Positions 56,801 through 64,000 of a DNA stretch of 64,000 nt are shown here, in pieces; positions within the stretch are counted from its first letter, which is position 1, and each line of letters opens with the position of its first letter. Source of the DNA: Erythrobasidium yunnanense. Taxonomy: Eukaryota; Basidiomycota; Cystobasidiomycetes; Erythrobasidiales; Erythrobasidiaceae. The notes under the pieces were generated by a model. It searched no databases and had not been told where the DNA came from. It worked only from the letters and a program-made list of their open reading frames with translations. The position numbers and the translations under genes are program-made. The stretch spans positions 1,382,065 to 1,446,064 of the forward strand of contig BCJC01000001.1 in assembly GCA_001600175.1 (NCBI GenBank), given 5' to 3'.

Positions 56801-58639
56801 TCCCAAAATTCGCACTCAAGTGGTGATCAAAGTGCCTCTGCTCAAGGCCTGAGCGATGCCGAAAGCGATGCTACTACTTCAGCAAGCGCTGAGAGCTCGG
56901 ACATAAATAGAACAGGAGATCGGGACCCTCTCGATAACCAAGGCCTGCTCGATCTCGATAAACCTCCAGCGTCCCCCTCAAACACCAACCTCGACTCGCC
57001 CGGTGATATGACAGGCCTTTCCGACATTCCAGGGGGTCTAGATGCATCATCAGATGTAGTTCTCGATGGTAGTGATCTACCTGATGCAGAAAGCGCAGAT
57101 GGCGAGACAGTTCTACCAGACGATGGTCTCAGTCAAGCTCTATCGCCTAGCACGCCCAACGATCCTAGCAAGTCTAATGACCCGCAAGACGGTGATCTTT
57201 CGCTTGCGGGCGCTGCTTCACAAACCGAAGCAGAGCCTGACAACGCTGGAGACCAGATACAGCTGGACAACGATCAGATTCTTTCTTCCGCTAGTCTCAG
57301 CAATCCCGACACGGACGATACGTCGTTAGACAATGCAGAAGGCCTTGCCGATACGAGTCAGACGGCCGATACATCGGATAACGGCATGAGCAATGACGAC
57401 CCAGCCAAGCATAATGCGGATAGCTCGTTGGACACCGTTCCTGGTGCAGAAGAGGAGGGTAATTTGGAAAATGTCGATGCTAGTCCGGCGGATGACAGCA
57501 TCACGCCTCATGGAAGCGACTCAGCTCAGACTTCGCAAGCGGGCGATTCGGCGCTTTCGGGAGACTCGAGTGCTATCGATAGCGACAGCTTAGATAGCCC
57601 AGACATTATATATGTCGGCAACGAAGTCAACGCCAAAGACGATTCGTCACCACCCAATCAGGATACACCTTCTTCTGAAACAAACCCAGATGCTATAGAT
57701 GCACCAGATGCGCAGGCTGAAACAGACGCGGCCCCTCCAGCCGATGATCTCGGTATCGATCCAGAACCTAGCGATATTACCACATCAGCGTCTCAAGAAG
57801 CCAACAATGAGGCTTTGGGTCTCGACGAAGCGAATGATGCTGCTGAGACCGACATTCAAGATGCCGATATGTCGAATGCCGATCTACCCAGTCTTTCTCA
57901 GGTCGATGACATCGCGCAGGCAGAATCACCAGAGGGCAATATGGATGCCCAGAACGAAAGCCAAACGGATGAAGGTGCTAGTGCTAGTGAGCAGCTGGAT
58001 GATGGGAATGCCGGGATTGAGATGGATGATGGAGGAGATGCTCCAGCTCAAGAGTTGCCGGACGGAGCACTCGACAGCGAAATAGAAGACTCAGGTAGTG
58101 ATCCTGGTGAGGACATGGACGGTGGAAGCGGTAGCATCGACACAGATGACACAGGCCTCGATCTAGAAGACGGAAATGCAAATACAGATCCGGCAGAGGC
58201 AGAACTCGCTTTGGGAGATGCGCAAGCAGATGCTGAAGAGAGTATGGATGAGCACGCTGGCGATGTACCTCTCGACCTCGAAGATCCTGCAGAAGAACAA
58301 GATGTCGATACACCTACAGCTGAGCCAGATGGGCTCGAACTACCTGACACTGCACTCCAAGATGAGCTCGATCAACCCACGACCCCAGAAGATGAGCTTA
58401 AAGTACCTGCAAGCGAGATTGGCGAGCAAGGTGAAGAAGAGCCTGAACTCGAATTTAAAGACGAGATGCCCGAGCAGCAAGAAGAAGAGGAACTCTTAGA
58501 CGATGCTGCCGAGCCTGATGAGGAAAAGATGGAGCTGGAAAGCGAACGTGATGATGAGCCGCCGCCAGACGGAGACGAGAACAGCGCTGAAGCAGACGAG
58601 GAAGAAGAACAAGAAGAAGAGGAAGAGGAGGCAGAGTGA
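53833..58639 (+). CDS. Giant secreted, repeat-rich acidic protein
   Basis: ATG 53833 starts a clear signal peptide (MRLQAWFLYCICAICTMLAL then SASA). Two introns join a short Cys-rich segment (CDSSDFCSVC then RCLCQDLDC) to a long exon of basic Thr/His/Arg repeats of the form RTVT-x-n-K/H-TVTK (about 54340-54680). A frame change near 54850-54960 needs an intron I could not place. Then come a Pro/Tyr/Val/Thr-rich stretch (VITQTV repeats, YYPIPYPYYPPP) and an acidic Ser/Asp-rich tail to 58639 ending in Glu runs. About 1,500 residues. It is probably extracellular or cell-wall associated (inference). From about 56041 the main frame is Gly/Ser/Arg-rich, while a second frame to 56489 is also open and acidic (see findings). 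No catalytic domain is seen. Confidence 0.65.
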
Positions 58640-58774
58640 ATACCCTAGAGCATTTCGTTCCTTATGTTGCTACATTCTACACGAAGTTTTGGCTTTTGTA
58701 CTGTAGTATAGCTGTTCATACCTGTCGGGCCCTTAGAAGTAGATAGTCGTTTTGTGTTGCATCATAGAAGAGCA

Positions 58775-60032
58775 TTAACAGAACTCGATACCACCATCGC
58801 ATACGATCTGGAAGAACAGCGTGAGCCTAAGGAAGCCTTGACTGACTCAAATTTCTTACTGTTTGACCGGTGATGAACTCCGAGTCATCAGAAGCCAAGA
58901 AAGATACAGTCTTTGCGACGTCCTACAGCACTGTGTAAGCTATAGTTGTATGCTGGTAGCTTGAAATGCATATCATACTTCTGGGACGGACTCGCGCTCT
59001 AGTGCCGTGAGCTCTCCGACATATTTAGCCTTCATCTTGCCCTTCTCTGAGACCTGATTCTGTGAATGTGTGGCTTTAGTTACTTCACTATTGCTTCGAA
59101 TCATTCCGAACTTACGATTCTACCGAGCTCAGAATCGATTAAATCCCACATGCCTGTGCCGACGATTCCACTGCAAACACAATCAGTACTTGATGTACGC
59201 TACAAAGGACACGGTCTTACGGTGCATAGGCGTTGACTCTGATACCGTATTTGCCCCACTCCATAGCGGCGCCCTAAATATCTGATCAGCACGATAACTT
59301 GACGTACGCGTGCTCGACTTACCTGAGTCAAGCCCCTGACTGCCCATTTCGAGCTACGGTTATTGTTATTAGGTGCGACTCAAGGTTGAATGCCAAAGTA
59401 CGCCTACGCAGAATATGGAGTGAGAAGAGCGAAAGGCCTGACAGAAGACGTCAGCATTAAGTCGGAAACAATCAGTGGCTAGCTCTACGTACTTGTAAGC
59501 AACGATGGACGCTGCACCAATGATTCGACCTTTGGTTCCAGCTTCGATCATAGCATTTGCGGCATGGATGTAGACATTTGCGACACCGTTGATGTTGACG
59601 CCAAACATTCGCTTGAGGTCAGCCTCAGTCTGTGACCTGAGTTCCTTGACTTGAGCGATTCCTGCATTTGCGACAGCTACGTCTAGGCTTCCCAGAGTCT
59701 TGACAATTTCCTCAATCATTGCTTTGACGGAGTCATAGTCTGCTACATCGCAAGCTATACCATGGGCTTTGCGTCCATCTATAGCTTGGACTTCCTTGAC
59801 CGCAGCGTCTATGCCAGCTTGATTCTGCTTGATGTCGTTGATCACCACATTGAAACCGTCTCTTGCAAGTCGCAGAGCTATTGCTTTTCCAATTCCTTGC
59901 GCGCTGCCGGTTACCTGCAGATGGCCCGCAATCTTATCAGATCAACCGGCTTCTTTCGTGAGATGATTGCCGAGAACGTACCAGAGCGACCTTTCCGTTC
60001 TGCGGCTTTACGGAGCTGAGTTGAGAAGACAT
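58775..60032 (-). CDS. Classical SDR, acetoin/diacetyl reductase-like
   Basis: About 265 residues over many small exons. MSSQLSSVKPQNGKVAL splices to VTGSAQGIGKAIALRLA (NAD site TGxxxGIG), then GIACDVADYD, VAVANAGIAQ (NAG motif) and IIGAASIVAYK (catalytic Ser). The active site TPYSASKWAVRGLTQ is split by an intron and keeps Y-x3-K. GAAMEWGKYGIRVNAYAP and a C-terminal GQT-x-n-CDGGIEF end (stop 58775) fit the butanediol dehydrogenase / diacetyl reductase group. It is an NAD(H)-dependent alcohol/ketone oxidoreductase. Acetoin chemistry would connect to pyruvate metabolism, but the carboxylate genes are 18 kb away. All splice joins I checked keep phase. Confidence 0.82.
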
Positions 60033-60444
60033 GTCGAAGAGATAGAGTGAAGATACGAAGAGAAGAAGCAGCACAGCGAAGCTTTCGGGGTTTTGTGCAG
60101 GCGCGTCGACATGTGACCTTCCAAGGCTCGGCCGGCCAAGGTGGAGAAAGCGGTTAAAGTGAAAGAGCTAGGCTCGCGTCAACAACGCGCGAATACACAC
60201 CAAGCGAAAGCGATTCTACTTACAAGAGGTCTCTATGCTACATCTGCCTTTTAAACCGCTGCCAACGGGATCCTTTGGTCGTTTATTCAAGACTTTCCGC
60301 AGGAAAGGGCATCACATCTATCTGTATATGCGTGTCTGTGAATACAGAAATGCCTTTGGCATCCAGCCCTGCCTGCTTTGGCTGTATATGGTTCGTATCT
60401 TGACTAAGATCATCGCTGTCCGCGGATGCATACTTCGCGAATGG
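60033..60444. other. Spacer between SDR and membrane protein gene
   Basis: Promoter of the SDR and 3' flank of the next gene. Nothing else is supported. Confidence 0.4.
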
Positions 60445-61828
60445 CTAAGCAGGACAGAGTGCTATCAGTAGAGCACGCTGCTTGGAAATTGTAAGGCTCA
60501 CCGTCTCTGAGAAGAGCAGGACTGGCTCGGGCTCCCCTGGCAGCGAGTGCCAATCGAGCGGAGGTGCCCAGGATATCGAGTTTTGCGGATGTCTGTTATT
60601 GACTGGAATCGTGAGCACTCCTTTTGATGCAGGTTCTTCTCTCCCTTTTTCTACAGCACGCTGCGTGCCGGGTGTGCCGCCTGAGCGACTGCTTTCGTAG
60701 GCTTCCTTACTTGTATGAGTGGCTTCCACGCAGTAGACAAAACTGAGCAAATATACAGAGGGTAGGAAGGAAGAGGTAGCTGCGTAGAGCTACATGCAAG
60801 CATTAGTTCCGCACGAAACATCGGAGCTGTTGTTGTGTCGACCTACATTCCACATGAGATGATTGTTCCATGTAGCGGCGTAGCTGATTGCCGAGCATAT
60901 GGTAAAGAAGAGTGGTGCAGCACAAGTCTCAAAGCCAACGCGTATGATCGCATCAATGAAGTTGTCGGTGCTGGAACGGACGTTTACTTCAGCTTGATGA
61001 CAAAGGCGATAAGGTGACGAGAGCCTAACTTGGTGCTGAATCCTTGCTTCATTTGTGAAAGACCGAGACTCAGAGCAGCTGTGATCAACACGTCGATCAC
61101 GACAGACGTCCACAGCCATATCTGAGTTGGTATGAACATGGCCTCATCGGAACCCTTCCCGAGTGAGAACAGCGCTAGGGTGAGATTGTCTGAATCAGCT
61201 ACGCTATTACGAGCATATGCTTTGCGACCTTACTGGCCGACACGGTCCCCCAAATCGATCCAGCCAATGAAGCAATAATGAGGACTGCCATGAGTACGAG
61301 GAACCAATTTCCTCGACGAACGATCTTGTCGCAACGTCTCGCCAAGTAGACCTGCGTGATGCAGCTGTTATGCGCCAGTCAGTCGTGTCAGCTACCACTC
61401 TGCAACGGATCCGTGCCAGAGCAAGCACTCACCTGACCAGAGCACTCAGTACTGGCCACACAGGATCTAGAACCTTGTATTCCAAGATTCCTTCTGTCGA
61501 TCTATCCTGTGTGCTCACCCACGCTATGATGTCCCAGAAGGACAAGGCCGACACCAAGAGGTTTGTTGCTAGAGCAGCCTTGAGGAGGTACCCATCAACT
61601 TTGTGATGTGAGAAGTAACGTCTGCGTGTTCGAAGAATCTGAAAAGTTTGTGATGTTGCGATGCCGCACAGAAAGAGCTGGAGTGCCCTGGAGAGAGGTG
61701 GTTCGTGTCAGTCACGGTTCCCTATTTCGAACAATAAAAAGGCAAACAGCTTACCATCCGACAGCACAAGGGATGAGAATAGCATTTGACGTAGACTGAG
61801 GTGCCACGAGGGCCGAAACATCGACCAT
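60445..61828 (-). CDS. DUF6534-like multi-pass membrane protein
   Basis: Seven hydrophobic segments spread over about seven exons, a layout typical of the basidiomycete DUF6534 membrane proteins. Exon 1 starts MVDVSALVAPQS (ATG 61828). Later exons contain LQLFLCGIATSQTFQILRTR, VDGYLLKAALATNLLVSALS, CITQVYLARRCDKIV, then LVLMAVLIIASLAGSIWG. The hallmark follows: IWLWTSVVIDVLITAALSLG, then TDNFIDAIIRVGFETCAA after an intron. The C-terminus is cytoplasmic and hydrophilic, stop at 60445. Introns join in phase (GTAAGC, GTGAGC, GTGAGT, GTAAGG, GTAGGT donors). Members may be GPCR-like, but no function is established. Confidence 0.75.
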
Positions 61829-62306
61829 GTCGCTCAGGATTGTCGATGGGAAGTTGGGGAGGGGTTCTTCAGCATGAAGTGTGGGAGAGAGTGATGAAAC
61901 TCCATCAGTTACAGCTAGGTAGCTTCAGCAGACATCAAGGAGTTCAAGCTCCATCAGCATTAGACATTGCAGTACGTGTCAGGCTGATCGCGTCCGAAAA
62001 TGGCAGCCCACAGCAGAAGTGCATGAATTAGAATCGCGAGATTGCATGAAGGGCCAGAGTCAAGAGGATTAGATGCTGACACGAGCTGTCAAAATGACAC
62101 CGTAAATCCCTAAGGCATGGAAAGACAGTTGGTCTGGATGATACGTCTTCGACTTTTGCCCTTTGAACCGTAACTCTTCGAGATAAACAGCCGAGAAACA
62201 AGCCATAGATTACATCAGCTGCATCACATACTTCTGCACGTCGTCTGGATCAAGTGAACGTCGTCCAGAAATCGAAAAGAACGAAGAGAATCAACGACCG
62301 CGCACC
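61829..62306. other. Divergent promoter region, membrane protein / MND1
   Basis: About 480 bp without a supported gene. Confidence 0.4.
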
Positions 62307-63337
62307 ATGGTACATGACCTTGATTCCTGAATAGACACCTCTCACGAACGCCCGGCTTGACGCAACTGTTATCCTGATACTTACAGTCTAAGAAAGGCCT
62401 CTCACCAGAGGAGAAAGCGCAGAAACTGTTGGTCTGGTTTCAAGAAAGCAAGTCCTTCTGCAGCGCGAAAGAAGTTGAAAAGGATGGCGCAAAGGCTTGC
62501 GGTATCAGTACAATGATCATCAAGGAGTGAGCCGTGCTTCTTGAAAGCCTGGTCGACCGTTTCTGACTACCGACGCGTCTCGTACAAACAGTATCCTCAA
62601 GCTACTCCTCGATGACAGTCTCGTGAATCAAGAGAAAATTGGTACCTCAAACTACTTTTGTAGGTCTACTTTGCCAGTCAGTACCGGACCGACATTCGCT
62701 GAGTCTGCGTGTCTAGGGAGCTATCCCGGAGCCAGTGCAGCCAAGATACGAGCAGAACATTCGACAACCCAAACTACACTGAATGACATAACGAAGAAAC
62801 ATGAAGAGGCCGTGGAGGCTTTTGCAAAACTACAAGTTGAGCGTGGATGCGGAGAAGGCGATGAGGTGAGTTCGCAGGCACGCAGCAATACTGTGACTTA
62901 CGTGGGATATGCATACGTGTACAGGAAACAAGACAAACTTTGCTCAAATCGTACTACGACGAACAAGCCGCCTTAGACTCGGTCAAGGCAGAGCTCGCCA
63001 AGTTCTCATCTGGCGATCCTGCAGTCTACGAACAGAAGAAGCTTGACATTGAATTTATGAAAGAGAGTGCTCTGCGCTGGACCGGTGACTATGCTTTCAC
63101 TGCCTTTCCCTTTTCTTTTCTCGATGACCATTCTTCTGGCTTGAGCTACTGTTTTTCTGGCTAACCATGTTGAGCTACATCAATGAGATGCAAGAAGCTG
63201 ACTAGCTCATCTTTGGAACGCACCCAGACCAAATCTCTGCAGTCATTTCCCATCTTCGAAGCAATAACGGTGTAGACCCAGCCGACATCCGCACGATGCT
63301 TGATCTGCCAGAAGACTATGAGGAACTCACTTTCTAG
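62307..63337 (+). CDS. MND1: Meiotic recombination protein MND1
   Basis: Partner of Hop2 in stimulating Dmc1/Rad51 strand exchange in meiosis. The start codon (62307-62309) appears to be a complete 3-nt coding exon, followed directly by the donor GTACAT and a 77-nt intron. Exon 2 begins SKKGLSPEEKAQKLLVWFQE (62387). Then ACGISTMIIKE, LLDDSLVNQEKIGTSNYF and a Trp split across an intron match the winged-helix N-terminus. Coiled-coil exons follow (ITKKHEEAVEAFAKLQ and so on, ETRQTLLKSYYDEQ). The SALRWTDNI-like hinge region leads to the C-terminal NNGVDPADIRTMLDLPEDYE, stop at 63335-63337. About 220 residues, the family's normal length. A gene active in meiosis suggests a sexual cycle. Confidence 0.88.
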
Positions 63338-63561
63338 ACGTCCAAAAGCAAACAAAGAAGCACTTACAGGGTACCGTGCTCGCACTATCCATCGAGCAGT
63401 CCAGCTGCATCAGTTCAGCAGTTTTAGTTCTAGAAGCTCGCAAAGTAATTTATCGCAGTTTTAAGTTAGCATTAGGCATTCTTTGTCACTGAAAGCAGCA
63501 CAGATACAATATATTTCGACGAGATTCGCTACTTTGCTCTAACCTTTCGCCCTACCAAGCC

Positions 63562-64000
63562 ATGACACCTCGTCGCAGTATACCCGAGGTGGTCATCCCA
63601 GTGTCGCGCCAGCATTCTTCTGCTGGAAGGTCTACATTGCCTTCGTCGCTGTCTTCGCCGTCGAAACCTAGCAGCAAACGAGTCGCGACAAGCAATGAGC
63701 TGGGAAGCCCGCCCGCCAAACGTCTAAGAAGCTCGGCAGAGAAGGGCAGGACCATCAGTAGCTCTTCTACGCGGTCAAACAACGAAGCTGCCAGAACAAC
63801 ACCCACCAAGATTGCGATACCTCGACCGCGAGACGCGAAGGGTCCCAGCTACGACGAGCGCGACTACAGGCAGCAGAACAATCTCAAACAATCTATGGTA
63901 GCTAGTACGAGCGCAAGATCATCAGCGCGAATCTCGTCCCTCCCCGTCAAAGAATGGGTTCCACCGACATCGCAGAAGAAGCCTGCTTTCAGTCTGCCTG
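63562..64000 (+). CDS. Unknown protein, N-terminal part, runs off the window
   Basis: An open frame from ATG 63562 to the window end begins MTPRRSIPEVVIPVSRQ. It is Ser/Arg/Lys-rich and low complexity, with basic clusters (PPAKRLRSS, reminiscent of a nuclear localisation signal) and a DERDYRQQNNLKQSM stretch. It looks like the disordered N-terminus of a nuclear protein. No family can be named from this part. The coding sequence continues beyond the window. Confidence 0.55.
   Translation, partial: MTPRRSIPEVVIPVSRQHSSAGRSTLPSSLSSPSKPSSKRVATSNELGSPPAKRLRSSAEKGRTISSSSTRSNNEAARTTPTKIAIPRPRDAKGPSYDERDYRQQNNLKQSMVASTSARSSARISSLPVKEWVPPTSQKKPAFSLP

Overview
This window reads as a fungal nuclear chromosome segment, most likely from a basidiomycete. 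Genes are dense and carry many short GT-AG introns (about 50-65 nt). The gene content fits a fungus: TOK-type potassium channels, a JEN carboxylate permease, a peroxisomal PMP47-type carrier, a DUF6534-like membrane protein, a SigF-like NTF2 protein, BET3, ALG14 and MND1. The compact style resembles Pucciniomycotina such as Mixia, but that placement is inference. I saw no rRNA, tRNA, CRISPR or intact mobile element. All spliced models below were read by eye.

Layout. (1) 76-9493: four tandem same-strand genes of one family. They carry eight copies of a FAR1/WRKY-GCM1-like zinc module, each interrupted by a phase-2 intron at the same point. A low-complexity linker follows, with SUMO-interaction and SUMO-acceptor-like motifs in some members, then a shared C-terminal helical-looking domain. 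One member also has a canonical Zn2Cys6 cluster. (2) 9603-12507: two tandem atypical SDR reductases. (3) 13097-30639: two full-length-looking TAF1 genes as inverted arms of about 3.55 kb around a spacer of about 10.4 kb. The spacer holds a PMP47-type carrier, an unknown protein and two tandem TOK-type K+ channels. The first TAF1 copy lacks the N-terminus of the second. Upstream of it lies a copy of exon 1 of the WBP2-like gene found 26 kb away, in phase to splice onto it. (4) 31871-41035: a carboxylate neighbourhood of JEN-type permease, TDT/Mae1-type malate permease, malic enzyme and FMN-dependent lactate oxidase/monooxygenase-type enzyme. (5) 41139-44344: a BET3 relic, a frame-broken GNAT, a WBP2-like GRAM protein and BET3. 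(6) 44900-53112: an acidic nuclear-looking protein, phenol 2-monooxygenase, ALG14 and an NTF2-like protein. (7) 53833-58639: a giant secreted acidic protein. (8) 58775-64000: an acetoin/diacetyl-reductase-like SDR, a DUF6534-like protein, MND1 and the start of an unknown gene.

The four carboxylate genes could form a functional unit: uptake of lactate/pyruvate and malate feeding conversion to pyruvate or acetate. The FAR1-like array and the TAF1/WBP2 rearrangement look like local innovation by tandem duplication, exon duplication and gene conversion. Single-base Ns occur only in the two TAF1 copies, at matching positions.
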